This document shows positions 43,827 to 53,010 of a stretch of DNA of 64,000 nt, one piece after another; position 1 is the stretch's first letter; each line of letters starts with the position of its first letter. Position numbers and translations under genes: made by a program. Source of the stretch: Gordonia insulae (GTDB lineage Bacteria; Actinomycetota; Actinomycetes; Mycobacteriales; Mycobacteriaceae); assembly GCF_003855095.1 (NCBI RefSeq), contig NZ_CP033972.1:2604001-2668000 (forward strand), in the 5' to 3' direction. Under the pieces are notes generated by a model. The model was not told the DNA's origin. It did no database searches and was given only the letters and a program-made list of their open reading frames with translations.

Positions 43827-44900
43827 ATGAGAAGCAGAAGTCTGATCTTCGTGATCGCGATGACCCTCGCGATGCTGTCGTGGTCGGTGGCGCCCGCCCA
43901 GGCCCGGCCGACCATCCCGGACGCCGGATACGGGTTCAGCGACGGCGGCGCGATGATCTTCACCAATTCGCGCGCCGATACGGCACGCGAACTCGACGCC
44001 ATCCGGGCGGCCGGCGGGTCGTGGATGCGACTCGGCGTCGACTGGAGTCGGATCGAGCCACAGCGCGGCAAGCCGAACTGGTCCGCCCTCGACTACATCT
44101 ACGACCAGGCGCAGGCCCGCGACATCAGAATCCTCGCCAACCTGACGTTCGCCCCCACATGGGCGAACGGCCGCAGCGGTGTCGTCGGCCGCACGGCGCC
44201 GCCGCGAGACCCCACTACATTCGCGACATTCGCCCGTCAGTACGCACAGCGCTACGGCTCCCGAACCGATGCCTACGAGATCTGGAACGAACCGAACCTG
44301 CCGATCTTCTTCGGCGGGCAGTGGTCGAACCGTGCGGCGAGCTACACGAAGATCCTCCGAGCGGCCTACCCTGCGCTGAAGTCGGTCGCGCCGGCGACTC
44401 CCGTCATCGCCGCCGGGCTGTCCCGCGGCGATGGCGCCGACGCCCCGCCCGCCTTCGTCACCGCGATGTACGCCGCGGGCGCGCACGGATTCTTCGACGC
44501 CCTGGCCATGCATCCCTACATCGCCGGCGGTGACGGCACCCTCGCCGGGGCGAAGTCACGAGGCTGGCTCGACGTCGCGTCGGTGCGGGCGCTCATGGTC
44601 GCGAAGGGCGACGCGTCGAAGAAGATCTGGTTCACCGAGTTCGGCGCACCGACCGGCCCGCGCTGGGGCCCGGCCTGGCTGGCCACGCTCGGCGGCGCGT
44701 TCAACGTGACCCAGGCTGAGCAGGCACGTCAGATCGAACTGGTGTTGGGCGCGATCGCCGGGCTCGACTACGCGGGGCCGGCTTTTGTGTACTCCATCCG
44801 CGACACCAATACGCGGAGCACGCAGGGTGAGGCGAACTTCGGGTCGCTGTACACCACCGACTGGAAACCCAAGACGTTCTTCGAGCACATGAGGCCCTGA
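43827..44900 (+). CDS. Secreted cellulase-family (clan GH-A) glycoside-hydrolase-like protein
   Basis: This 357-residue protein starts after GGGGAG. It has a signal peptide (LIFVIAMTLAMLSWSVAPAQA, about residues 7-27) and a TIM barrel with the clan GH-A catalytic pair. Glu155 in YEIWNEPN is the probable acid/base and Glu271 in WFTEFGAPTG the probable nucleophile. MHPY after strand 5 or 6 also fits. It may act on host or self glycans such as arabinogalactan or mannan; the sugar is unknown. Confidence 0.83.
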   Translation: MRSRSLIFVIAMTLAMLSWSVAPAQARPTIPDAGYGFSDGGAMIFTNSRADTARELDAIRAAGGSWMRLGVDWSRIEPQRGKPNWSALDYIYDQAQARDIRILANLTFAPTWANGRSGVVGRTAPPRDPTTFATFARQYAQRYGSRTDAYEIWNEPNLPIFFGGQWSNRAASYTKILRAAYPALKSVAPATPVIAAGLSRGDGADAPPAFVTAMYAAGAHGFFDALAMHPYIAGGDGTLAGAKSRGWLDVASVRALMVAKGDASKKIWFTEFGAPTGPRWGPAWLATLGGAFNVTQAEQARQIELVLGAIAGLDYAGPAFVYSIRDTNTRSTQGEANFGSLYTTDWKPKTFFEHMRP

Positions 44901-44928
44901 CCCGGCCGCGGCGGAGGCCTCACTACCA

Positions 44929-44942
44929 ACCAAGCACTTGCT
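44929..44942 (+). promoter_or_regulatory. KstR2-type operator
   Basis: ACCAAGCACTTGCT matches the published KstR2 consensus AnCAAGnnCTTGnT at every fixed position. It lies next to a -10-like TAGGCT (44947-44952) and 17 bp before the start of the enoyl-CoA hydratase. A repressor bound here would block the echA-fadE31-fadE32-fadE33 operon until a C/D-ring CoA ester (HIP-CoA) is present. No kstR2 gene lies in this window. Confidence 0.75.
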
Positions 44943-44946
44943 AGGT

Positions 44947-44952
44947 TAGGCT
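44947..44952 (+). promoter_or_regulatory. Probable -10 for a leaderless enoyl-CoA hydratase transcript
   Basis: TAGGCT ends 7 bases before the ATG at 44960. There is no Shine-Dalgarno sequence, as in many mycobacterial leaderless mRNAs. The KstR2-type box lies 4 bp upstream. Confidence 0.5.
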
Positions 44953-44959
44953 CGGGGTC

Positions 44960-45877
44960 ATGAGTGAAGCCGTCATCCCGCTACCACTGGGCCCCGACGA
45001 CCTCGGGCCGGAGACGTCGCCGGTCGCCTACGAGGTCGGCGGCCCCGAGAGCGCCGTCGCCTATGTGACGCTCAACCGACCCGAGTACCGCAACGCGCAG
45101 AACTCGGTGATGACCTATTCGCTCGATGCGGCCTTCCGAAAGGCCGTCGACGACCCCGCCGTCAAGGTCATCGTGCTCCGCGCGAACGGCAAGCATTTCT
45201 CGGCCGGCCATGACATCGGCACACCCGAACGCGACTTCGACTCGTACTACGACAACGTCGCCGCGCTGCACTGGGATCACACCGACAAGTCCGGCGCCGA
45301 TCAGCGCCTGGCCCGCGAGACCGAGGTGTACATGGGTATGTGCCGCCGCTGGCGGGAGATCCCGAAGCCGGTCATCGCGCAGGTACACGGTGCCTGCATC
45401 GCCGGCGGGCTCATGCTCGCCTGGATCTGCGACTTCATCGTCGCGTCCGACGACGCGTTCTTCTCGGACCCCGTCGCGCGCATGGGCATCCCTGGTGTCG
45501 AGTACTTCGCGCATGCCTACGCGCTCGGCACCCGCCGCGCCAAGGAGATCCTGTTCACCGGCGAACGGTTCACCGCCGCACAGGCCGCCGAATGGGGCAT
45601 GGTCAATCACGTCGTGCCCCGGGACGAGTTGGCCACCAAGGTCGACTCGATCGCGGAGAAGATGGTCGCCATGCCCTTGCAGGGTCTGTTCCTCAGCAAG
45701 AAGGCGGTCAACATCTGCGAAGACCAGATGGGGCTGCGCAATTCGATGGACTCGGTGTTCGGCTGGCATCACTTCGCGCACTCGGCCAACGCCGAATCGG
45801 GCGGCGACTCGCTCGGCGGCATGGATGCGAAGTCGATGAAGTCCTCGGCCACCGCGACGACCGGTTCGGGGAACTGA
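44960..45877 (+). CDS. Enoyl-CoA hydratase/isomerase (crotonase family)
   Basis: This 305-residue crotonase has the CoA-binding segment YVTLNRPEYRNAQN, the oxyanion-hole sequence RANGKHFSAGHDIG and the second oxyanion motif HGACIAGGLMLAWICD. An insertion of about 20 residues (SYYDNVAALHWDHTDKSG) lies between them. It is followed with 1-3-bp gaps by three acyl-CoA dehydrogenase genes behind a KstR2-type operator. This places it in degradation of the steroid C/D rings or the HIP side chain, by inference. Confidence 0.9.
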   Translation: MSEAVIPLPLGPDDLGPETSPVAYEVGGPESAVAYVTLNRPEYRNAQNSVMTYSLDAAFRKAVDDPAVKVIVLRANGKHFSAGHDIGTPERDFDSYYDNVAALHWDHTDKSGADQRLARETEVYMGMCRRWREIPKPVIAQVHGACIAGGLMLAWICDFIVASDDAFFSDPVARMGIPGVEYFAHAYALGTRRAKEILFTGERFTAAQAAEWGMVNHVVPRDELATKVDSIAEKMVAMPLQGLFLSKKAVNICEDQMGLRNSMDSVFGWHHFAHSANAESGGDSLGGMDAKSMKSSATATTGSGN

Positions 45878-45878
45878 C

Positions 45879-47045
45879 ATGGATCTCTTGTTCGACGGTG
45901 ACGCCGAGGAGTTCCGGGCGGAGATCCGGTCATGGCTCACCGATCATGTTCCGGCACAGCCGCTCCCGTCGATGGACACCGCGGAAGGGTTCGAAGCGCA
46001 CCGCGAGTGGGAACGCACGATGGCGGCCGACCGCATGTCCGTGGTGAGCTGGCCCGAGGAATACGGTGGCCGCGACGTCCCGCTCCTGCACTGGGTGATC
46101 TTCGAGGAGGAGTACTACCGCTCCGGCGCACCCGGCCGGGTCAGCCAGAACGGCATCTTCCTGCTCGCCCCAACCCTTTTCGAACATGCACATCCGGACC
46201 AACTCGCTCGCATCATGCCGCGGATGGCACGCGCCGACGACATCTGGGGGCAGGCCTGGAGCGAACCCGAGGCCGGCAGTGACCTCGCGTCGCTCCGGTC
46301 CACGGCAACGCGCACCGAGGGCGGCTGGCTGCTCAACGGCCAGAAGACGTGGAGTTCGCGGTCGAGCTTCGCGGATTGGGCCTTCGGCTTGTTCCGCAGC
46401 GACCGGGATGCCCAGCGCCACAAGGGCTTGACCTATTTCATGTTCGACCTGCGCAGTCCCGGTGTCACCGTTCGCCCGATCGCCCAGCTCGACGGTGAGG
46501 CGGGATTCGCCGAACTCTTCCTCGAAGACGTGTTCGTGCCCGACGATCCCGCGAATCCGGGAGATTCCGGTGTGATCGGTGCCGTCGACAACGGCTGGAA
46601 GGTGGCCATGAGCACGGCCGCGAACGAGCGGGGGCTGTCCCTGCGCTCGCCCGGTCGATTCCTCGCGACCACCGACCGACTCGTGGATCTGTGGAAACGC
46701 AACCGTGACTCCGCACCCTCGACGTCGGGCGTCGACGCGCACGTCGCCGATGCCTGGATCGGCGCCCGCGCCTACGAGCTGTCGACCTACCAGACGGTCA
46801 GCCGCCTCGCGGCGGGCGGGCAACTCGGTCTGGAATCGTCGATCAACAAGGTCTTCTGGTCACAGTGGGACATCGCGGCGCATGAGACCGCGCTGGACCT
46901 GCAGGGTACGGACGCCGAGCTCGACGACGCCTGGATGGACGGATACCTCTTCTCGTTGTCCGGCCCGATCTACGCCGGTACCAACGAGATCCAGCGAAAC
47001 GTGATCGCGGAGCGCCTCCTCGGCCTGCCGCGAGGAGACAGGTGA
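45879..47045 (+). CDS. fadE31: Acyl-CoA dehydrogenase, FadE31-like
   Basis: This 388-residue dehydrogenase closely matches recalled mycobacterial FadE31 along its length. MDLLFDGDAEEFRAEIRSWL, FEEEYYRSGAPGR, WSEPEAGSDLASLRSTATRT, NERGLSLRSP and GPIYAGTNEIQRNVIAERLLG are the main blocks. It starts one base after the hydratase stop. FadE31-33 are assigned to the KstR2 regulon, which degrades the steroid C/D rings. Confidence 0.85.
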   Translation: MDLLFDGDAEEFRAEIRSWLTDHVPAQPLPSMDTAEGFEAHREWERTMAADRMSVVSWPEEYGGRDVPLLHWVIFEEEYYRSGAPGRVSQNGIFLLAPTLFEHAHPDQLARIMPRMARADDIWGQAWSEPEAGSDLASLRSTATRTEGGWLLNGQKTWSSRSSFADWAFGLFRSDRDAQRHKGLTYFMFDLRSPGVTVRPIAQLDGEAGFAELFLEDVFVPDDPANPGDSGVIGAVDNGWKVAMSTAANERGLSLRSPGRFLATTDRLVDLWKRNRDSAPSTSGVDAHVADAWIGARAYELSTYQTVSRLAAGGQLGLESSINKVFWSQWDIAAHETALDLQGTDAELDDAWMDGYLFSLSGPIYAGTNEIQRNVIAERLLGLPRGDR

Positions 47046-47048
47046 GAC

Positions 47049-48014
47049 ATGGAGTTTTTGCTCTCCGACGTACACGATGACCTCGCGTCGAGCGTCGACG
47101 CGCTGCTCACGAAAGCCGACGTACCCACGCGCGCACGCGCCTGGATCGACGGTGACCGCGGACCCGTGACGGAGGTGTTCGCCGCGCTGGCCGACACCGG
47201 TGTCAACGGGCTGCTGATCGACGAATCGTCGGGTGGCTCGTCGGCGGGTGCGACCGAGATGGTCGTCGCGATGGAACAGATCGGGCGTCACGCCCTGCCC
47301 GGACCCGTGGTCGAGAGCATCGCGGTGCTGCCCGTGCTGTTCCGGACGGCCGACATCACCGGGGAACGACTCGGCGCACTGGCCGAAGGGACCTTCGGGA
47401 CCTGCGCGATTCCCCCGGTCTCCCCGCTGGCACCGGTCGCGGACGTCGCCTACCTCGTGCGTGACGGTGCGCTGAGCGTGGCCACAATCGGCGATGCACA
47501 AGCCACCGTCGACCCGACCCGGACTCTGGCCGAGCTCCTTCCCGGCGACGTCCTCGCCGACGGCGTCGCGATCGATGACGCGGTCGACATCGGCACTCTC
47601 GCGACCGCAGCCCAACTCATCGGCATGGGTGGTGCGATGCTGACCCTCGCCGCCGATTATGCGCAGGCACGCAAGCAGTTCGGTCGCGCGATCGGCTCCT
47701 TTCAGGCCGTCAAGCATCATCTCGCCGATGTCGCGATCGCGATCGAGATGGCCCGGCCGCTCGTGCACGCGGCAGCGCTCGGGATCGATGGTCTGGTTCC
47801 CGAGGACACCGACGTGCGGCGCGATGTCGCCGCCGCCAAGGTCGCCGCCGGCGATGCCGCCCACCTGGCCGCGCGACGCGCCCTACAGGTACTCGGCGCC
47901 ATCGGATACACCACCGAGCACGACCTCTCGCTGTACCTGACCAAGACGCGCGCACTACTCACCTCCTGGGGTACGCCCGCGTCGCTTCGTCAACGAGTGC
48001 TGGAGTCGTTGTGA
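47049..48014 (+). CDS. fadE32: Acyl-CoA dehydrogenase, FadE32-like short subunit
   Basis: This 321-residue protein is the short type of dehydrogenase that works as part of a hetero-oligomer. EFLLSDVHDDLASSVDALL at the start, then YAQARKQFGRAIGSFQAVKHH and ALQVLGAIGYTTEHDLSLYL are conserved. Its stop overlaps the next start (GTGA). The ordinal names follow gene order in mycobacteria and are provisional. Confidence 0.8.
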   Translation: MEFLLSDVHDDLASSVDALLTKADVPTRARAWIDGDRGPVTEVFAALADTGVNGLLIDESSGGSSAGATEMVVAMEQIGRHALPGPVVESIAVLPVLFRTADITGERLGALAEGTFGTCAIPPVSPLAPVADVAYLVRDGALSVATIGDAQATVDPTRTLAELLPGDVLADGVAIDDAVDIGTLATAAQLIGMGGAMLTLAADYAQARKQFGRAIGSFQAVKHHLADVAIAIEMARPLVHAAALGIDGLVPEDTDVRRDVAAAKVAAGDAAHLAARRALQVLGAIGYTTEHDLSLYLTKTRALLTSWGTPASLRQRVLESL

Positions 48015-49123
48015 CGGACACTGCCGAATCCCGGGTGGACGCCACCCCGATCTCCGCCGAAGAGCGCGAGGCCCTGGCGGAGGCCATCCGCGACCTCGTG
48101 GACCGCCGCGCGGATTCCGCGAGCGCTCGCGCCGCCATGACCGCCACGCCGCGTCTGGACCGTGGCCTGTGGACCACGCTCTGCACCGAGATCGGCGTCG
48201 CCTCGTTGCCGATTCCGGAGGAATTCGGCGGCGCCGGCGCAACATTCGCCGAGACCGCGGCCGTTCTCGAGGAACTCGGCCGCGCGTTGAGTCCGGTTCC
48301 CGTGTTCGCTTCGGCGTTGGCCACCGCGGCCGTCCTGCTCGCCGACGACGCCGACATCAGCCGGGCCCTGCTCCCCGACATCGCGTCCGGGCAGCGGATC
48401 GCCACGCTGTGCTGGGCCGGCCCCGACGGTTGGGCCCGACCCGGCGTCACCGCCGACGCCGGACTGCTCACCGGCACCGCCGACTACGTGCTCGACGGCG
48501 AGTCCGCAGACCTCTTGATCGTCCTCGCCGGAGGCGCGGACACCGCCACCCTGCACGCCGTCGACGCCACCGCAGCCGGCGTCACCGTGGTCCCGTTGCC
48601 GGTCGTCGATCCCAGCCGTCCACTCGCCCGCATCGAGTTCGATGAGGTTGCCGCGCAGACGATCTCGTCCGGCCCCGATCTCACCGGGCGTCTGCGCACG
48701 CTCGCGTGGGCACTCCTGTCCGCCGAGCAGGTCGGCGGGGCGGCCGCGGCGCTGGAACTCACCGTCGACTACACCAAGTCGCGCAAGCAGTTCGGCCGCA
48801 TCATCGGGTCGTTCCAGGCGTTGAAGCACCGGATGGCGGACATGTACGCGCTGGTCGAGACCGCACGGTCGATCTCCCGTGCGGCGGTTGCGGCAGTCGC
48901 GTCGGGCGATCCGAACGCCGACGAGCTGGCGGCGGCCGCACACGTCTACTGTTCGGAGGCATTCACCACGGTCACCGGCGAGGGTATCCAGCTGCACGGC
49001 GGGATCGGCATCACCGCCGAGCACGACATCCAGCTGTATTTCAAACGCGCACATGGCAGTGCGCAATTGTTCGGTCAGCCACACGAAGTCGTGGCGGAGC
49101 TCAATCGGGTTGTTCTGCGGTGA
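48011..49123 (+). CDS. fadE33: Acyl-CoA dehydrogenase, FadE33-like
   Basis: This 370-residue protein begins at a GTG overlapping fadE32. SLPIPEEFGGAGATFAETAA, YTKSRKQFGRIIGSFQALKH and GEGIQLHGGIGITAEHDIQL are the family blocks, and the ITAEHD segment is typical of this paralogue group. It is about 50 residues longer than recalled mycobacterial FadE33, mainly at the N-terminus. The 3' end overlaps the opposite-strand channel gene by 23 bp. Confidence 0.8.
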   Translation: MTDTAESRVDATPISAEEREALAEAIRDLVDRRADSASARAAMTATPRLDRGLWTTLCTEIGVASLPIPEEFGGAGATFAETAAVLEELGRALSPVPVFASALATAAVLLADDADISRALLPDIASGQRIATLCWAGPDGWARPGVTADAGLLTGTADYVLDGESADLLIVLAGGADTATLHAVDATAAGVTVVPLPVVDPSRPLARIEFDEVAAQTISSGPDLTGRLRTLAWALLSAEQVGGAAAALELTVDYTKSRKQFGRIIGSFQALKHRMADMYALVETARSISRAAVAAVASGDPNADELAAAAHVYCSEAFTTVTGEGIQLHGGIGITAEHDIQLYFKRAHGSAQLFGQPHEVVAELNRVVLR

Positions 49124-49769
49124 CCTCGTCCGCGTCGCCGCGGTAGGGCATCAGCTTGGAGAGCAGCCGCTCCACGGGTCCGGACAGCAGAAGGACGAAC
49201 AGTGGCCAGTTGCCCGCCGCGGGGATGAGCACGGCGATCACCAGCGCCAGTATCAGCATGGCGACGGTGCCGTAGCCGTTTCGTCCCGACATCCACTGTC
49301 GGTACTCCGCTGCCGCGTCTTCCGCGAGGAGGTCGGGGTGGCCGAGGACCCATCGTTCCATGATCAGCAGTGTCGAGATCGACACCGCCAGCACTCCGAT
49401 GTAGAAGACGTTGCCGTACTTCACGAGATCGTTGCTGTCGATCATCGCGGTCGCGAACGGCAGCACCACGATGGTCAGCAGCCAGACGAAGTGCAGGCGG
49501 AACAGCATCTCGTCGTAGCTGCGGAGATGCTCCATGACGCGATGATGGTGCTTCCATAGCACCCAGATCACGATGAAGCTGATCAGGAAGCTGACCACCG
49601 CCCCGGCATACTCCTCGAACACCGCCGACATCGAAGTCTTGTCCCGGATCTCGCCGGCGACGTCGGTGAGCGGAAGGATCAGGAGCGTCAGCGCGATCGC
49701 CACCACCGCATCCGAGAACGCGATCAGGCGTCGAAAGCCCTCGGTCGTGCGGCGGACTGATTCGGCCAT
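49101..49769 (-). CDS. TMEM175-type (DUF1211) potassium-channel-like membrane protein
   Basis: This 222-residue protein has the signature RRLIAFSDAVVAIALTLLIL (residues 13-32), with the FSD motif of TMEM175 channels in the first helix, and about six membrane segments. Bacterial members form tetramers and conduct potassium ions. It is convergent with fadE33 and seems unrelated to the catabolic genes. Confidence 0.85.
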   Translation of the reverse strand: MAESVRRTTEGFRRLIAFSDAVVAIALTLLILPLTDVAGEIRDKTSMSAVFEEYAGAVVSFLISFIVIWVLWKHHHRVMEHLRSYDEMLFRLHFVWLLTIVVLPFATAMIDSNDLVKYGNVFYIGVLAVSISTLLIMERWVLGHPDLLAEDAAAEYRQWMSGRNGYGTVAMLILALVIAVLIPAAGNWPLFVLLLSGPVERLLSKLMPYRGDADEVTAEQPD

Positions 49770-49794
49770 AGGCCGACTATAGTGCGCCGAAGTG

Positions 49795-50973
49795 TCAGAA
49801 CGCCGCCTCGACCTGCGCCTCGGTCAAGCCGTAGTCGCCCAGGCTGTACCGGTGTTGGGGCTTGCGATCCCCCGACTTGCTCTCGTCGTCGAGGGCGATC
49901 ATCGCCGCACGGGCGTCCTCGGACAGGTCGGTGCCGAGTGCGGAATACACGCGCTCGACGGTCCCGAACGGATCGCTGCGGAGGTCGGTGAAGTCGACGT
50001 CGAGGAACTGCGCCGGATCATAATTGCGCCGCGACGACTCGAAGTCTCGCAGGCCGCGGGACCACAACTCGAGCTGCGCCTCGCCGATCTTGTCGCCGAC
50101 GAACGTCGTCGACCAGCCCGGCGTCGCATGCTCGGCCAGACTGCACATCGACGCGATGATGGTCTCCGGCGGACGGTGTGTCTGGATCACCAGGGCGTCC
50201 GGATAGGCGGCCATGAGCGCATCGAGCGCGAACATGTGACTCGGATTCTTCAACACCCACCGCTTGCCCGGATCGTTCAGACCGATCATCTGCAGGTTGC
50301 GACGATGGCGTGCGTAGGCGGGTGTCCAGTCCTGCTGCGCCAGCCACCGTGAGTAGGTGGGCAGATACGCGAGCGACTCGTACGAGATCGACATCACGTT
50401 CTGCCGCAACAGCTGCCAGCACTCCTCGACCTCACCCGCCTCCAGGTAGTGCAAGCCCATGAACTCCGGATTCTCGACGTGATGCAGTTCGAGTCCGGCA
50501 TTGATCTGCTGGTACACCGGGTTCGATGCCCAGGTCTCCCGCGGCGGCCGCGGCTGCGGGAACTCCGCGAGCCACATCTCGAGTCCCTGATGTGCCGGGT
50601 CCGCGGTGAGCAGGCGATGCAGAGCGGTGGTCCCCGTCCTCGGCAACCCGGTGACGAACACCGGCCGCGTGACCGGCACGTCGACGTATGACGGATTGGC
50701 CTTCCACGACGCTTCCGACAGCAGACGGGCGATCAGCGCGCCCTTGAGGAAGAACCGGAACATCTTGCTGCCGAGCTCGGTCAGTCCGGCGTCTCGGGAG
50801 TAGGAGTCGAGGAGGACCTCAAGGGCCTCGAGGTAGTCCTGGTCCCCGAAGTCGTCGAGACCCGTTGCCCGCGTGGCGGCCTCGTGCAGATCGGTGACGG
50901 TTCCGACGTTCGTGCGAGACCCGCCCGCTCCGCTCCCGGCACCTGGCGTACGAGCTTCCGCAGAGCTAGTCAT
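49795..50973 (-). CDS. Sulfotransferase-family protein
   Basis: This 392-residue protein has the PAPS 5'-phosphosulfate loop PVFVTGLPRTGTTALHRLL (about residues 100-118) and RWVLKNPSHMFALDAL further on. It belongs to the large actinobacterial sulfotransferase group, whose M. tuberculosis relative Rv3529c also sits in the cholesterol cluster. It is the last gene of the hsa operon and overlaps the SDR gene by 8 bp. A sulfated product is not known in steroid catabolism, so the role is open. Confidence 0.85.
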   Translation of the reverse strand: MTSSAEARTPGAGSGAGGSRTNVGTVTDLHEAATRATGLDDFGDQDYLEALEVLLDSYSRDAGLTELGSKMFRFFLKGALIARLLSEASWKANPSYVDVPVTRPVFVTGLPRTGTTALHRLLTADPAHQGLEMWLAEFPQPRPPRETWASNPVYQQINAGLELHHVENPEFMGLHYLEAGEVEECWQLLRQNVMSISYESLAYLPTYSRWLAQQDWTPAYARHRRNLQMIGLNDPGKRWVLKNPSHMFALDALMAAYPDALVIQTHRPPETIIASMCSLAEHATPGWSTTFVGDKIGEAQLELWSRGLRDFESSRRNYDPAQFLDVDFTDLRSDPFGTVERVYSALGTDLSEDARAAMIALDDESKSGDRKPQHRYSLGDYGLTEAQVEAAF

Positions 50974-51760
50974 GGTACTCCCCGCAGTTCACATCGAGGG
51001 TGTGTCCGGTGATCGCGCTCGCCATCGATGAGGCGAGGAACACCACGGCCTCGGCGATCTCGTCGGGTTCGGGCAGCCGCTTGAGGTCGGACTTGCTCGC
51101 GGTCTGCTCGTACACCTGATCCGGGGTGATGCCGTACTTCTTGGCGATCTCGCCGAAGTACCACTTGAGCTGGTCATCCCAGATGTAGCCGGGGGCGACC
51201 GTGTTGATCCGAATCCCCTTGTCGCCCAGTTCGGTCGCAAGGGTCTGCGACATGGCGAGCAGCGCCGACTTCGCGAGCTTGTAGCTCCCGTAGCGGGGTT
51301 CGGAGTGCCGGATCACCATGGAGTTGATGTTGACGAACGCCCCGCTGGTCTCCGCGAGCGGGTCGGTGAATGCCTTGATGACCCGCAACGTGCCCAGCAC
51401 GGTGAGCTCGAGACTCGCCGAGATCTGGTCGAAGTCGGTGCGCGCCAACGGTTTCATCGACGGCAGAGCGAACGCGTTGTTCACCACGACATCGACGCGG
51501 CCGAACTCCTCGATGGTTGCGGCGACGAGCGCGTTCACGGCATCGTCATCGGTGATGTCGGTCGGTACCACGAACGACGTGCCCCCGGCGACCAACGCGT
51601 CGACCTCGGCGGCGACCTCTTTCAACCGCGATTCGGTTCGCGCCGCCAACACGACCCGTGCGCCGGCAGCGGCCGCACGCAGGCAGATCGACCGTCCCAG
51701 TCCCGGCCCGACCCCGGAAACCACCACCACTTTGTCCGCCAGCAATCCGCCACCGCTCAT
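50966..51760 (-). CDS. Short-chain dehydrogenase/reductase in the hsa operon
   Basis: This 264-residue SDR has a slightly altered cofactor loop VVVSGVGPGLGRSICLR (residues 11-27), in which Gly-Val-Gly-Pro-Gly-Leu-Gly replaces TGxxxGIG, and the active-site YGSYKLAK. It resembles the SDR encoded beside the sulfotransferase-like gene in mycobacterial cholesterol clusters (Rv3530c). It overlaps both neighbours by 4-8 bp, so it is translationally coupled. Confidence 0.88.
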   Translation of the reverse strand: MSGGGLLADKVVVVSGVGPGLGRSICLRAAAAGARVVLAARTESRLKEVAAEVDALVAGGTSFVVPTDITDDDAVNALVAATIEEFGRVDVVVNNAFALPSMKPLARTDFDQISASLELTVLGTLRVIKAFTDPLAETSGAFVNINSMVIRHSEPRYGSYKLAKSALLAMSQTLATELGDKGIRINTVAPGYIWDDQLKWYFGEIAKKYGITPDQVYEQTASKSDLKRLPEPDEIAEAVVFLASSMASAITGHTLDVNCGEYHD

Positions 51761-53010
51761 CCCAGCATCCTTTCGGCAAAGGCGCGCTGCCGCGCGGCGA
51801 TTCGATCAGCCCAACCGGCCGCATCGATGGAGTTGTGTGACGCGTACGGCAGATGTGCGCCGACGTCATCGATGTCGATGACCTGGGCGGTGGGTCCGCC
51901 CTCGGGCGGGATCGGGTGGTCGGTCCGCTGCCAACGGAACTGCATGATTCCGGTGACCCGTCCGGTGGTCTCGATCCAGTTGGCCACGCCGGGGTCACGC
52001 CGCGACACCACCATCCGGATCATGCCGTCGGGGTCGACCTGCGCCTGCGCGGAGTTGAGGCTGGTCTGGTGATTGACGTAGTCCAGCGAGATGTACCACA
52101 TGCTGCCCAGTTGGAAACCCTGGTACGGCGCATCCGACTTCGGCACCGTGATCACCATCGCCTCGTTGTCGGCGAGTCGGTAGTGCCCGACCGACGAGTA
52201 CTGGGTGGCCAGGCCTCCGGGCGTCAGACGGGGCGGGGTGAAGGTGTTCACCGGTTCGTCGAGATAGAACCACTTGGGAAAGTTGAACCAGGTGTTGATA
52301 CGCGAGGTGAGCATCTTGCCGGCGGTGGCATAGCGGCGGACCACCCGCGCGAGGTCGGGCTCGGGCGGGGCGGAGCCGACGGTGTCGACGCGTTCGATCG
52401 AGATCGTGCCCTTGCGTTGGGTCCAGTCGCCGTAGACCTCGCGGACCGCGAGCATCGATGCGCCCTCGGCCAGGACGAAGTAGTCATCGCGGGTGCCGTC
52501 GATCGGTGGACCGAAGGTGATCTCGAAGTCGCCGTCCGCGTCGATCGGGACGCGCCGGTCGTCGAAGGCGTCGTCGCCACCGGGGACCGCCGACGGCGTG
52601 TACTCGCCCGCGAGCACCTGGAAGCTCAGATCGACTGTGGTGCCACGATGCCCGCGGACGATGTAGGTTCCGTCCGGCTCGACGTCGGCGTGATAGTAGA
52701 GCGTGTCCGGGTTGTCGAGCCCCATCTTGGTGGCCGGTCCGGTCGAGGTGATGAAGTTCGGGTGACTCTTCTGCCGGGACCGGACCAGTTGCACGATCGC
52801 GGCGATGCTGCCGGCGAGGTAGTCGTACCCCTCGGCGAGATCCTGCTCGCTCTCCACGAAACCCGCCGAGGCCACCAGACTCTCGGCTTCGGCGATGGCG
52901 TCGGTGAGCGGTCGGGTGACGTCGACCGGACGGTCGAAGACTCCGTCGCCTCGCTCGCCCCGGCCACCGGCGGTGGTGGTGTCGGTTGCTTCGCTCGTCG
53001 ATGAGCTCAT
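51757..53010 (-). CDS. DUF1214-type protein in the hsa operon
   Basis: This 417-residue protein begins at the ATG that overlaps the hsaB stop (ATGA); an open extension further upstream is only a shadow of hsaB and hsaC. VPKSDAPYQGFQLGSMWYISLDYVNHQTSLN-type sequence and INTWFNFPKWFYLD fit the DUF1214/DUF1254 pattern. No signal peptide is present. A homologue (Rv3531c) neighbours the same SDR and sulfotransferase genes in M. tuberculosis. Function unknown. Confidence 0.78.
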   Translation of the reverse strand: MSSSTSEATDTTTAGGRGERGDGVFDRPVDVTRPLTDAIAEAESLVASAGFVESEQDLAEGYDYLAGSIAAIVQLVRSRQKSHPNFITSTGPATKMGLDNPDTLYYHADVEPDGTYIVRGHRGTTVDLSFQVLAGEYTPSAVPGGDDAFDDRRVPIDADGDFEITFGPPIDGTRDDYFVLAEGASMLAVREVYGDWTQRKGTISIERVDTVGSAPPEPDLARVVRRYATAGKMLTSRINTWFNFPKWFYLDEPVNTFTPPRLTPGGLATQYSSVGHYRLADNEAMVITVPKSDAPYQGFQLGSMWYISLDYVNHQTSLNSAQAQVDPDGMIRMVVSRRDPGVANWIETTGRVTGIMQFRWQRTDHPIPPEGGPTAQVIDIDDVGAHLPYASHNSIDAAGWADRIAARQRAFAERMLG

